NCBI GenBank assembly: GCA_013398055.1
Contig: VZRS01001522.1
Span: 930,001-994,000, forward strand
Direction: 5' to 3'
DNA length: 64,000 nt
Origin: Ifrita kowaldi
Lineage: Eukaryota; Chordata; Aves; Passeriformes; Cinclosomatidae
The notes under the pieces were generated by a model. The model saw only the letters and a list, made by a program, of their open reading frames with translations, ran no database searches and was not told the DNA's origin. Both the position numbers and the translations under genes were made by a program. This document shows positions 36,767 through 50,047 of the stretch, piece by piece (the first letter of the stretch is position 1; every line of letters starts with the position of its first letter).

Positions 36767-39527
36767 AAGTAATGGAAAATAAAGGTTAAATTGTATTCTA
36801 TTTAGACAAAGGATGCTGGAGCACAGCCAGCGAATAACAGCTGTCTTATTGCCTGTTTCATCATTTAGGTAAGTGTCACTGTGTCACTGCTGTACCCCAG
36901 TGCTGGTAAAACTCCTGAAACAACTGAAGATCCTCAGCTAAATGAAGTAACACAACTAGTCTCACAGTTTTCAGTCACATATGTAAGGCAACAAGGAAAA
37001 AAGTGTATTTGTTTTAGCTCTTTCAGCATAGAAATGATCTGAAACACTGACTTTTCTCCTTATTTGTTTATTAAATAATCATCAGAGTATTCCTTGTACA
37101 GAAGGATCACTATCTCCAAATAGACAGTGAAGGTTGTCTAAACCTTGTGGATACCAAGGGCTTGATTGAGTTGCTTCTGCACAGACTTGAAGCACCAGCA
37201 GAGATAACTCAGGTTCCCTGCCAAGTCTCTACTTTTCCAGAGGTTTACAGGTTCCCCATAAATCAACCCAGCTTGGAAGACTGGATATCCTTTTGTGTGT
37301 TGGATGGGAATAGGAACCTAGGAATGGACAACTAAGTTGATGCTTAGCCTTGTTTGAATACTCCCACTTATGCTATACATGTACTTCTATGTGTAATACT
37401 TTGACATGCATGATGTAAATAGCAGTCAGAGCACTCACTATATTCATTTTTTTTCCCAGTTCATTACATAACTTGACAGATGCTAATTGCAACTCAAAGC
37501 TCACCTGACTGATTTTTCTCATATTTAAAGGAGAACAAAACCCTATGATATTAATGTCTGAAGATGAGCATGTTGCCTGGTGTTGAAAAGATTTATTTAG
37601 TCCTTAGTAACTTGTGCCCAGGAATTTATTAGTCATGGTAATGTCTCCAATTAGTTGAAGGACAGAGAGCATAATGGGGGCACTTTTTGCCTAATTGCTG
37701 TGAGCTGTGTACATGCAGTCTACTGTTGAGTTTATGAGGCTAGCTGAAGTGTTACACCAACAAGCGTCTTGAGAAGTGAGGTCTCTTTCTTACTTATAAA
37801 ATCATTGAAATCAGAATTAGCACCTGCAGTAATAAAGTAGCACTGTGCCATGGAACAGAAATGTTTTAATGGTTGATGATGTATTTTTGTTCTAAGTCAC
37901 AGTCTCTCCAGACATTCTGAAAAAGATGAACCTTGCTAGAACAAATATATTTTACAGTAAATGGAGAGAGGATCAAGTATTATGTTCTGTGTATAGTAAA
38001 AGAACCTTTAGATGAACTTGGAAAGGAAAAGAATTCCTCTTTAATTAAGTTTGTCTTTCTTCCTGGGGTTGTGAAAGAGACGGGAAAGTGCTACCATTAA
38101 AGTGGGAGTGGAGTTAATGGACATTAATCTTCATAGGTTTCTTAGATTTATTTTAATGGCAAAGAAGTAAAAAGGTCCTCAGCCCGAGTGAACAGTCGTT
38201 AAATAATTGAATGGCATACCTGAATTTAACATTCTGTTTTCTCATTTGGAATGAAGTTTTCTGCCTTCTGTCTTTCCTTCTATCCCTTTCCAAACCTTGG
38301 AGAAAATTCTGGAGATACACAGGAACTTGGTAAGAGATAAACAGTTTTGACTCATCTTGTTTTCTAAAGTGAATGTTTCTTTATAGAACATGGTCTAGCA
38401 AGCTCAGTTAAATCCTGATAACACCATCTTAACTGATCCTGATGACTGTGTACATCTGAAGGAATTTTTATCTTTAAAACAGAATAATTAAAATCTGCTT
38501 AGCATGACAAATATTGGTAATTCGTATTTGTAGAAGCGAATATGTACACAGTGCCTGTCCTGTTGCCTTCACATGACTAGGTGCTCTTTTGGGGGAGCTT
38601 TGTGCAGCTCCTCCAAAAACAACTGGATTGAAAATTCAAGTTGGCAAGTGGTGTGCTCTGTTTCACTGGAGGGCATTCAAAAGACTTCCTATATATTCTG
38701 GTCGCTTCCTTCTTCCGTCCAGCATCGTTCCTTACCACAGTCTGGTTGCTGCACATCAGTGGCTGTGGTTTAGAAGTCAAAACTGCAGAACTGGATGCCA
38801 TCAGCATTTCAGAAACCCATTATTACACACTTGGTGATCTTGGGCACATTTTAAAGAAGAATTAAAAATATGGTATTCTGGTAGTGAGATGGTTAATCTC
38901 AGTCAGTCACCTCTGAAAAGGCTGGTAAGATAGGAATAGCAAGAGTAAGAATAGCTGTTTTCACCATGTAGAACAGCAATAATTCAGGTCTTCCACAGTT
39001 AGTTATATTATTATCTGATTCATGTTGGTTTCTTTGCTGGTTTAGCAAACGGGTTAGTGAGTCACAACCTCTTGTTAGCCTTGTGTACTAGTATAGAAGT
39101 CAATTGTATTTCTTTTCCAGCGGTTGGCACTTTTTTCAGTGTGCAGTATTTCGTAGATAAAATCAAATAGTTCCATGTAAATCGTCAGAAATGTGCATTT
39201 TAAACCAAGACTTGTCAGACACTAAGTAAAGAAGTGTTGCCTCTAATGAAAGTATCTTCCTAAATGGATTAATTTACTAGTGTCTGGGAAATCACTCAGA
39301 TGTTGGGATGGAATTTCTCCCCCTGGAATGGCATTAATAGCTTTCTGTAAGCTGTCATTGTATACATATTTGTAGTTCAGAGTTTTAAAATTGAAGGAGG
39401 ACCAGACGTGCTCCAGTTAAATAAGAGAGGAAGTTAAAAAATGAAAAGTGAAAATTTGAAATGTGTTTGTATTTGCATTTTTTTTTTCTCGTTAATTTCA
39501 AGTTTTTAAAATACAATAAATCGTAGA

Positions 39528-39724
39528 AAAGAGGCAAGTGGAGATCAGGTTGCTCAGAGAAGTTGTGCAGCTTCCGTTTTTGGGTGTCTGCAAAACCCAA
39601 CCTGATCAAGCCATGAGCAACCTGCTGTGACCTCAGAGCAAGCCCTGATTTGAGCAGGAGGCTGGACTAGACAGACCTCTCATGATCTCTTTCCCACGTG
39701 ATTTGTCCTGTGAATCTATAAATA
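39528..39724 (+). mobile_element. CR1 LINE 3' region fragment
   Basis: The order AGGTTGCTCAGAGAAGTTGT, AAAACCCAACCTGATCAAGC, ATGAGCAACCTGCTGTGACC, GAGCAGGAGGCTGGACTAGA and a terminal TGTGAATCTATAA matches the 3' end of a CR1 subfamily. Only about 200 bases remain. Confidence 0.82.
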
Positions 39725-42182
39725 AAATTAAGGACTCTTTGAAATGTCAAGATATTCAAGTCACTGTGAGTTGAGGTGTTGTGGCTGTAACTCCTATTGG
39801 GTTTAGGTGGTGATGGCATGACCTCTTGTACTTTCCATTTTGGCTAAATCTCTGCTGTTCTTAACAGAATTGTGGAAAAAACATTAAAGCAGAATAAAAT
39901 AGTGTCACAATCACTTCAAATTCTCTGCAAATAACTGGGCTGATCCAGAGAGTCAGGTGTCCTGTATCTGCAAGGAGGTCTGTTAATTTCACTATACTGT
40001 CTGCTGTTTATGGGATGGAAGACACAAAAAAGAAGGTCAGTTTTGTGGTGGTTATGTCTCTTTCCTTAGAGAGCTACTTATAAATTAACTTTTAACTCCT
40101 CATCATCTTAATGCCTCTGGGAAAAGGCTGGGATTGCCTCTGCACTCTGAGCAACTGTAAGCTAATTTATAAAGTAATTAGATGCCAAAAAGTGCAAGCA
40201 GACCATAAATAGATATATGAAAAAAAAAAGCTGTGTGGTAACAAAACATGAAAGAGATGGCAATAGGTAGCTTTAAGGGAAAAAGAGTGTACATTTACAA
40301 AACTTAGCTTGCTAGTTTTAGTGCTCCCATTAGTGGGATCCTGCTAATGGGAAATGTTAAATATTTAATATCTGACATTTCTCTAATGTCTATGTAGTGC
40401 AGTAAAGATTAAGGATTTTATGATGCATTTCAATTTAAAAGAATGAAAGAGCTTTTCAGGCTGTTACGGGGAAGCTGTCAGTGAGCCTTGTATTTAGACT
40501 GCATATTACTTTCAGCTATAATAGGCTCTTTCAACTTGTTTGCAGCAAGCTAGGTATGAAAGCCCTGATATCCGAACAGTGCCTTTTGTTCATCCTCTGG
40601 AACCTATTGAGCTGTGACAAGGTTTCTGTTGCACTTCCCAAATTAAGCAGGTGTGCCAAAAACACTGAGGAGTTTCCACAGCCATGACAGTTTTGATTTT
40701 CAGTGAGACTTGCTAGTGTTATCCAAGAGGTGATGCAAGGCCTTGCTCTTACAGACTGGTTTGAGGCATTCCCACAAAGGCCTGGCGTGCCTTCTCTTAC
40801 TCTGTCCTTTCTTGACTTTTTCTGTCCTTTCTTCACATGGAGCATACTGGTAGCCTTCTTTCCTGTAGTAAATTTGCTGAAAAATTCCACCCTTAGTTTT
40901 GAGGGCAGCATATGTCTGTGTAATTTAGAAGCCCTTAAATCCTTTTTTTAATAATAAAGCAGTAACATTTTTAGTTTTGGTATGCAACGTGAATTGGCAC
41001 AAGGATGGTAATTTAATTCCTTTCTTTTACTGGAATGTTGTACTTATGTTAACACTGGATCTGATTTATAGGGGTTGCATATTTTCTGTAATTGCTAGCC
41101 AGTGCCCATTTGAGGAGGTAGGTTGTGTTTCTTAGTTACTGCTATCAGTCTGATGCACTTTGCTTGACCTCAAGCCCATAGCACTTCCTTGAAATGAACT
41201 GGATGAGTAATATAGATTGCAGTTTTTAGCACTGGAGGAATACTGAAGTCCATACTCATTTGATTGAAATGGAAAGAAAACTACTTCCAGGCATTCTTTG
41301 ACCTTTTGGTGATATCTCAGTGAATTTGTGGATGCAACCAAGGTATTGCAATTTTTTTTAATGATCTAGTGATTAACTATCTATTGCTGCTTATCTAATT
41401 AAAAGATAGGTAATAAATGAATGTGTAATTAATTTCCTTGTGCATTTGTTTTGTCTTGATAAAATAGGTAGCTACCAAATGGTCTTAAGATGGTGTACCA
41501 TTCCTTTCAGTTAACTATACCATGTATACATACAGATACATAATTGACATATATCTGCAGCTTACTGCTTCTGCTGGTGTTTAGTTGTAGCACATGGATG
41601 TAATGTTTGTTTGCTTACTTAAAATGTGAATGGAGTTTAATAAGTATACAAGTCTTATTTTTTTGTATCATTGTTAGAACAGAGGCTACAAGGAGGGAGA
41701 TTCTGCTGATACTCTTTCAAGTAGCATACAGTAGGTATGCTATTATGAAGATTAAGCATCTCTTAGAAATAGCAGTACCATCATTTGAAAAAGAAATGAA
41801 GGGAAAAGCTTTGGAGCTACACTTTTGTTTTACAACAGGAAAAGGCTGACAGTAAGATGATGCCTGCTGCTGCTTTTATGGGTTTGACTCATGGCTTGAG
41901 TTTTTCTGTATGGGTGATGTGTAAATACTTCTATTAACACATTTATTAGCTTACACTCTCCACCACCATAAAATAAAATGTTGGTAAATATATATATATA
42001 TTGTAAATAAGGGCCTGCTTCTTTCTTTTGGCACCAGAAAAGTGCATTTGGGTGTCCACAAAATACTCTAAGTAGTTTTCAATATTTTATCTCTTTCTTC
42101 TCCAACTCATGTGTATTCAATTTCACTGTGTCTTGTGTTTTTCTAATCTTGGTTGTTTTTTCTTTTTAATCACACCACATAG

Positions 42183-42331
42183 AGCTGATAAAGCGGATGA
42201 TGAGGATGATGAAGATCTAATGGTGAATAAGACATGGGTCCTTGCACCAAAGATACATGGTGGCGATGTAACTCACATACTGGACTCCTTGCTTCAAGGA
42301 TATGACAATAAGCTTCGGCCAGATATTGGGG
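42183..42331 (+). CDS. GABRG1: GABRG1 coding exon 2: start of the mature GABA-A receptor gamma-1 extracellular domain
   Basis: The exon translates to Ala-Asp-Lys then ADDEDDED, an N-glycosylation sequon Asn-Lys-Thr in VNKTWVLAPKIH, and the N-terminal helix segment ending LLQGYDNKLRPDIG. GYDNKLRPDIG is a hallmark of GABA-A gamma subunits, and the acidic ADDEDDED run plus WVLAPKIH points to gamma-1 over gamma-2 or gamma-3 (comparison with recalled human sequences). The product is one subunit of the pentameric GABA-gated chloride channel at neuronal membranes; this part lies outside the cell. A pyrimidine-rich acceptor ends in TAGAG, so the exon may start at 42183 or 42185. The donor GGGG|GTAAGC leaves phase 1, matching the next exon. 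Only part of the gene is in the window. Confidence 0.92.
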
Positions 42332-45300
42332 GTAAGCTCATAAAAGGATTCAGTGTAATAGAAAATGTGAACTAGAGATGGTGTGCATTTTATTAAAAAT
42401 GACAAAACTCTTCTTATTGCAATATTTAAAACTCAATATAGCAAGCTAAATGTAAGAGCAATAAAATGCAGTGGTTTTCTGGAACTAGTAAAAATAATGT
42501 TCTATGCAAGATTAGACTTTATGTTCTATTTATAATACTTTTTTTTTCTTGTGGAAAGTATTGGTTTTGGGGGACAGTGAGCAATCCATAATAAATCACT
42601 AAAAGGCAATTATAATTTGCTTTTTTTTAACAAAGATCTTATGACAGAAAGAATTGTAGATATAAAACAGCCATGATCATTTCAAAAATTGATCTTAAGT
42701 CTGTAGGACTTAATTAAAGAATTATTCCTAGAGGTTTTATTCTTACTGTAGGAAGTGCATTGTGTCTGTTTTGAGACAATATAACTCAACTCAGTTCTCT
42801 TCTTTCCTTAGCTAAGATTTTGAAAAAAAATTAAGAGTCTAAAAGTATAACTTAGGACCCATCTTTTCTAGTGGAATATAGGAAGAAAAACTACATTGCT
42901 ATAGATCAAACTTTGCAACTAGTAGAAAGGCAATTTTGTCTTTCAATAGTCAAAGCATCAATTTGCATATAACTTTTAAGTGTAAATATTTGGAAGAATC
43001 TTGTTTTGAAAACATGAATACATGAAACCTTGCCAGCTCCTGTCCACCACTTGCATGCAGGGTCAAATAAGGAAAACAATATGTTTTCTCTGAGTTTGTT
43101 TCCTGAAATGTGAAGGAAGAGGTGGATGACATAAGTATTTGTTACGTACCTGGCATTCCCTATCAAAGGAATGCCATGTGGGTCTGAAAGTTGCTTATAT
43201 GATAAATAATACAACAATCTAGACCTGTTTCATTTACATAGGGGAAGAGAAAGATGCAATCTCAAACTGTGCATTTTCTTTTGAAAGCTTCTGACAAATT
43301 GTTTTCTTTCCCAAACTTCTTATTTCTGTTTTATTGTTGACTGTTATCCTGGAGATGTTGAAAGGCAGTAATTCTCTCCCTGTCATAATATAATCACATG
43401 TGAATCTCATAAAGTTTGGTTTAAGTCCTTTTCTTCATGTTCATTTAATTGAATTACTAAAAACATTTAGACAACATGAAAAGTCCTCCAGCATGATTTT
43501 CCTTAAATTCTCAATGTGTGACAAATGTATAGGATTACTGGTTTTTTTTTCCCTGTTTCATGCAACAGACAGAAAAGTAATTATGAGGAAATAAACTGTC
43601 TCTTCTAGGATTCCTTCTAATGAGTAGCTGGCAGGTGGGGATGAAAGAAAAGAGATTTCTTTTTCTCTTCTCTCCTCATAAAACAAGGAAATGGAAAAAA
43701 TACAGGGGAGGAATTTATTCTGTCATGTCAAACGTATTTAGATGGGCATGGAAGAATTTTGATGTAATTCTTACCTTTACTTTTCTGGTTATATACAGAG
43801 TCTTGATAGGACAAAATCTCAGTCTTTTTGTGAGTAACTCCATGTACAGCTTTTTGGACTCAAACTATCAGTTCCCAGAAGAAGACACTTAGTTCTAGCT
43901 TCCTTCACATAGATGTACCCTTTCTCTTCTGAAAATTCTGTACCAATCTGACCTTTGCTCTCTGGGGCCTGCCTCCATCCACTATACTAGAACATAAAGT
44001 TCATGAGTAATCAGCCAGAGTAATGAATAAAGGAAACATTTGGGGGTATTCACTTTGTTTTGAGGAGAAAAAATGTGAAGTATGATTCTGCCACAGGGAA
44101 GAAATTTTGGACAACATAAGCTGAAATTTCTGACTTCAGGTGAAGGCACTGCATTGTGTCCAGTTGTTTGGGAACTGCAGCAGATATTTGACAGACAAAA
44201 AAACAAAATCAGACTACAGTTTGTTCATCTTAATCTGCTTCAAATATGCAGAAAAAAAATCTGGTGTCAGATTCCTTTCTTCAGAGTCAGTTCTTGTACA
44301 TTATGGTTATTGAACTGGAATTCTCATTGCCTTTCAAACCATTAGCATCCCACAGAACATTCTTATGATTGAATTACAAAGCTCATTTAAAATAGCAACA
44401 TTTTTTGTTTTGAACTTGGACTTTTTGGTTTGAATCCCAGAGCAGAATTTTGTTTTCTTCCTGGTGTTGACGCAGAATTTCACCATCTCAGAGTGAGATA
44501 AGGGTTTCATTGTTAAACGTGCAGTCAGTTGAGGGAGATATTAAAGGAGAGCCAAATGAAAATTGAAGTTTTGGAAGCAATACTGAAATTTAATAGGGGA
44601 AAACCACTCTGTCATTTTGTGTTTGTCTCATTCAAATATCCATGAGTTGTAGTAATTTCTTAACTGCTACCCTTTGCCATGTTTATTAACCTCACTAGTC
44701 CTTAACTCAATTTAGGTAGTAGGCTTGTGGTGTTTGGAGCACGAAGGTTCTAGAATTCTTCACTTGGTATGAAATAATAGTAGCTATCAGATAAAGTCTC
44801 TTATCTGTGGTATAAATACCTTTAATTACAGATACAACCTTGGAGTGTTGATATATTAATAAAGCAGTATTCTTCTTACTGAAACATTACCTTTTGGCTG
44901 CATGATTTTATAACCACACTGTTTTAGCTTCAGTCCTGCATCAAAGTAGCTATTATTTTTGAACTTTCCTTTTTAAAGAAAAGGATTCTGGCTACCCATT
45001 GTTCCACCTCTCTTATCTTAGGGACAGTTATATATTAATATTATCCTATCAATGTATAGATCATTTTTTCCAGCAGTGATTTGTGTATGTGTGAAACACA
45101 ACTGATCTATCTGAAAATTCAATTAAAAATAGGAAACAATCACCACATATCTACAACTTTAGTGGGTGTGCTCAATCAACAGTTTAAGAAAAGTCATCAT
45201 TGATGTAAATTTTAAGAATGGTGGGAATTTAGGGATGATTGCTCATGGACATAGAAAAATTGGATACCTAGAGAAATTTGGAGAGTTGTTATTGTCCTAT

Positions 45301-48300
45301 AAGAAGAGCAGGGGTAAATAATTACATCTCTCAAGTGCACTAATGTGAATAGTCATGTTCTAAGAGATATAAAGGATACATGGAAAATACTGGACTTTCA
45401 AATAGAAGTGCTAATTCTCAAAAAATAAAAGGTGTTAGGGAGGTATTCTGTTGAACAGGTGCTCTTAGTGTAGCATTGATGAAGGTATGATATAGGCAGC
45501 TGATGCTTAAAGATTTTCAGATTTTTATATATTTTTAATATATTTGTAACTTTGTAGACTGGTAATACACAGTTATAACTTCAAGTACTTTTCCTGACCT
45601 CTCCCATAGTTTAACAAACTCTTACTAATACATTCTTGAAATTCTATTCAGTCTTGCCTTTAGTCTAGCAAGGATACTTTGTTTTGCACCTTACGTTGTA
45701 GATAAAATAAAGGGCTAAAAGGTGGGTGGGGGGGGTTCCAGTGGGGCAGAACCTGGGGGAAATTACCTAACCAACTGCTCTTCTAGCTGGGCAATATTTG
45801 CTAGATATACTAGTTAATAACCTTTTAAAAATTGTAGAAATACTGTATCACATGTGCATATTGCCATATTGTGCACCTCGAAAGCTTTCGATTAAAGGCT
45901 TGCTTTTACGTTATCATTTTAACACTGTTTGGAAAGGTTTTGAGTTTTATTTCAGGCAACAAAACAAGCAGGAAAATACCAAGTAAAGGTAGAGAGAGAT
46001 GTATTTTAAGAATATTTTCCAAGAATTAAAGAAAATCAAAATACAAGAGCAAGATGTAGAAGCACATATTCAGGGAATGATAAAGGTATTGGATGTGTGC
46101 ACTGCAAAGAAAATGATAGAAGTAATAAAAGTGGTGGGTAGGAGTATTTGCTAAAGATGGACTCCTTTTAAATAAAAGGGCAAAAAGTGTGGAGAACTCT
46201 GCTTTCATAAAAATCACTTTGAAAAAATTCTTCAGAGGTTGACCTGGAAGCCTGCTGCAGACACTTGAGGTTGAATTTTCAATATAAGTAGCCATGTAAG
46301 TAATAATCTTAGATAGCTGGTTGTGAGAATTGTATTATTCCATTAAAAGCTATTACAAATTGAAGGTCTCTGTTATTTCTGAATGTGGTAGTCACCTAAT
46401 TTCTTTGCTGAATAACTGCTTTATCACCAAAAGGGGATGCTTCTTTAGGCAAGTAATGAGGAGATATAGAAAACATGCTCAAAGAAAATAAGCCTGGATG
46501 AAATTACAAAAGTGGTCTTAGTTAAAGAGCATAATAAGTAATAATTAAAAACAAAGGTGATGTGACTTAGACCTTCATTACAAAATGAGGGAATTGTGGT
46601 GAACTGTGGGGACTGGTTAGTGAATTTAGCTGTAGTACCGTGCTCTTGGTTAATGTATTGCAGTAATGGATTGGAGTAGTGGAGCAGTATTAGGCAATAA
46701 AAAGTGCAATGTCCTGCAATTTTGTGATAATGATAATTATTTCTATCAGGAGATAGGTGTTTATAGAATGAGAATAGCTGATCAGAAGAGCTCTTAAGTG
46801 TATCGAGAAGAGATATTTCAAATATCAAAAGCTGAAAATTGTACCCGCAAAAATACAGGCTAAAAACCAGGCACTTTGGATGGCAGGGGCAATTACTAAA
46901 ATAATTTGTCAATGGTTGAGGTAGATTTTTATCATTACGATTTGTCTTATCAGCAATAAACATTATTCAAAATTTTCAAAACTAGAAGAAGTTTAGTCTA
47001 GTGGAAAGAAAGTGTCAAAGCAGGAAATTAGAAAGTGAGTATATCTCTCTAGATTGGGCTTACCAAACAGGCTTCCTGTGTGCTTCAGCTACATTAGAAG
47101 CTGATGAACTGTATCCTTGTGGTCAGCTGCTCCTTTGTGCTCTTCTTTCTCTCTCTCTTTCCCTCCCTCTTGAATATGCACTCTGTTATCCTCTCACCTT
47201 CTTGCTTTACCCTAGCCTGGGTCCTACTGTCTTTCAGTGTAAATATTTAAAGTGTTCAAGCCCTTTCTCCCCTTGTTTAGATCACTGCTGTTCTGCACTT
47301 CATGCAGGATGTGTTTAACAGCCTTCTTCCTACTTGTAGTGTTTTCAGGGCTGATACCAAATTTTAAAGTAAAATAAGAAGCAGTCACGGTAGGAAAATC
47401 TTCTCAAACCATCTTTCAGTATTAGCTCTTTGTGAAGAGCAAATGAACAATACTAATTTTATGGATGTCAAATTAGTATCAAGAAGGTATTTTCCTCCAG
47501 CATTTGTCATTTTCATGAACTCTTATCACCTCTAGTTCAAAAACTCAAGAAGTATTAATTAATTCTTCTAATTCAGAAGTACTTTTCTCTGTACCATACA
47601 GGTAACAAAATAGCTTTTTCCAGCCCTCTTGAATTGGGTTTCTTTCTCTGGATCATTTACGTCAATTAAAATAATTTCAACAGAGGCAAAATTTTGAACT
47701 GTTCACTGGCTCTTACTAGTTCTAATAATCTTACTCCGAGGGGTATGGAAAAAGCAAAATGAACTATGTGGCTCACTATAGGAGAGCCCTTGTTGCAGAT
47801 AAAGTACTGTGTGATACAAGTTGGAATTTCTTAAAATTGGCACAGCCCCCATTAAAAACTGTGTCACTGACAGAGCTCAATTTAGTTGTTAATAAGGAAT
47901 GTCAGTGGCTGAGATGTCTATAGTGTGGTCTCATAGGAAAGTTTTGATCAAGAATAATGGTATTTTCAGTGATTTAAGCAATTCATTTTTGTAGTAAAGC
48001 TGGCAGATGACACAAAGCCTTATGGAAAGGGAGTGGCTGCATCTGCAGAGTAATCAGCTCCTTCAGTATAACTGGAATTGAGAAGGGAAAAAAAGGAGGT
48101 GGAGGGGGAAGAAGCCTGTGAGTTTTATTTCAAGGTGAGAGATGCTTCATAATGAAGTATTCAACATTACTTGAGGAATAAAGCAAGATATGCTTTGATC
48201 CACCTCTTTGTGTTCTGGTCTAGCAGTGGGGCTGCTGTTATAAAAATAAATAGGATTGAAAATTAAAGGAAGAGGATATCTGTTTGCAGAATGTGGTGTG

Positions 48301-50047
48301 TGTTAATAGGGCTACATTTTACATGTGACTATATACACACATTATTAACTTTTTTTTTGCTCTGATATTTCAGTCTGTGTTTATGAGTTCTTGTGCTGTC
48401 TCCCTTCCTTTATGAGCTCTGCAGACACTGGAAACATTTGCAGCTCAGAATCAAAGAATAACAAAATTACAGACTATTCTGAGTTGGAAGGGACCCATAA
48501 GGATGTTCTTATTTTTTTCCCCCAGGAAATAAATTGGTTTCCAGAATCTGTTTAAACTTTCTATGAAGCATGCTGGGAACAGGATGGTGACCAAGTGACT
48601 CTGTGCTCTGTGGCCATACAGAAAATCCTTTGTGCAGCCTCACTAGTGTGTCTTTCTGTCAGGCTTGGGTTCACACCATTAACCAGATTTGGAATCAGGG
48701 AGAATTTCCTCCCAAGTGAGCTTGGCAGGGAAAACGTGTCTTGGGATATTTAGGAAATGTATCTTGCCTGTCATGGTAGCTGGCAAGGATGGCAATGATA
48801 CCATCTTTATTTCTGTAGGTCTGTTCAAGTTTTAAGAAATTTGAAAAATCTTCTTACTTAAGATTTTACGTTTGTTGTTGAACACTTGGAGAACCTCTGA
48901 AGTTTTTCTGTATAAAAAAATTAAATCTAATGACCTAAGGTCCGTCTCCTATGAAATCAAAATGCCTTTTTGTTTGTACCTTTCCCCTTTTTTATCTGCA
49001 GATTGAAAGAGATGCTTATTTTATTGTGTCATATCATAAAAGGACCAGCAGAGCTCTATGATTATTATCCCGCTTCATTCCATTGGGTACTAGGACATAA
49101 CATCCTCTTGTGTCCACACTATGGTTCTCCGGTACAAACTAGAAGAAAATTCTTGGTAAACTGATGAAATTAAAATGCATCCTCACCTCTTCCATTTGTG
49201 CCTTTTTTTCTGTATAAACCAGTTAGGAGGAAAAAACTGAACTATCAGAGCCTCCTGTACTTCAGGTGTGCCTTTCATGGAAACTCTCTTAGACTTTGTG
49301 TCCTTCTGTAAATGCACAAAGTAGAGAGTGTATTCTATAAGGGAATATATTTTTTAAAGTTTTTGGTCTTTTGTCTGCACAGTGAGAGTGCTTTCCCTGT
49401 TTTTAAGGAAAAATAAGTTTGGTAATGTTTAACTTTTAAATGACTTTCATTGAGGAGCTTTCAGTTTGGTGTTTGAACCAGTGTATTAATCAAGCTGATG
49501 AAAGAACATTAGTAATCCCTCGGTGTGCTATAGCTTCATGAACTGAAGAAACCTGTGGTGAAAAGTTATTTAGTATTTGTTACACATTCTCAGTAGAAAT
49601 TGATAGAAGGCACTTCATATTGATTCCTCACAGCTGATAAACACATCTGTCCCAGACCTCATGGTTTGTTGTACGAAAAAATTTTTCTAAACCTTTTTTT
49701 CTGTCTAGGATTGTATTTTTATGTTGTAAGACAGTTTTGGGGGGTTTTTGTTTTATTTGTTTTTCTTCCTTTACCTTTTTTATCATCTTATATTTGTTCA
49801 AAAAGCATAGGTGGGGATTGCGTTATGAACTAAGACATTCAATTTGATAATTCTGAAAATTCATATGAAATAAGAGAGCCAAGTCATATATGATTCTTCA
49901 CAAAATGAACAAACCAGAAATGTAATTATTCTGAATCTAATAAAAGGATATCAGATATGCTGTTGTTTTAGTTAAATAAATTAAATTGCACTAACAATGC
50001 ACAGAGATAATTAAATCTGTAATTATTATGGTTACTGTTTTGTTTAG
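42332..50047 (+). other. GABRG1: GABRG1 intron 2
   Basis: A 7.7 kb AT-rich intron bounded by GTAAGC and a GTTTTGTTTAG acceptor. It contains a short CR1 tail at 48444-48506 and a 172-codon open frame on the opposite strand (46963-46445) with no recognised domain. The remainder shows no gene. Confidence 0.85.
48444..48506 (-). mobile_element. CR1 LINE 3' tail fragment (reverse strand)
   Basis: CAGAATCAAAGAATAAC followed by CTGAGTTGGAAGGGACCCAT is the reverse-strand form of the CR1 3' end (repeat tail plus the GGGTCCCTTCCAACTC core). The body beyond about 48506 is not recognisably CR1. Confidence 0.75.

Larger units (their letters stand above)
26641..42182 (+). other. GABRG1: GABRG1 intron 1 (inferred)
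   Basis: About 15.5 kb of mostly AT-rich sequence between the CpG island and the first recognised coding exon. It contains three CR1 fragments, a long T tract at 36719-36766 and many short uninformative open frames. A polypyrimidine-rich acceptor (about 42136-42182) ends it. The upstream limit depends on where exon 1 lies, so the start given is only the end of the island. No nested gene or RNA is recognised. Confidence 0.55.

Noticed and set aside
38570..38870. Possible CR1 endonuclease remnant (Ile-Ser-Glu-Thr-His-like motif near 38805)
   Set aside because: Only one short motif resembles a LINE endonuclease; neighbouring blocks do not follow in order.
40326..40351. 8-base inverted repeat CCCATTAG / CTAATGGG
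   Set aside because: Too short to support a structured element.
43151..43176. 9-base inverted repeat TGGCATTCC / GGAATGCCA
   Set aside because: Short stem with an 8-base loop, expected by chance in a window this size; the stem is too short for a miRNA-type hairpin.
47995..48060. Possible CR1 reverse-transcriptase remnant (Leu-Ala-Asp-Asp-Thr-Lys near 48000)
   Set aside because: A single six-residue motif without the surrounding RT sequence is too little to call.
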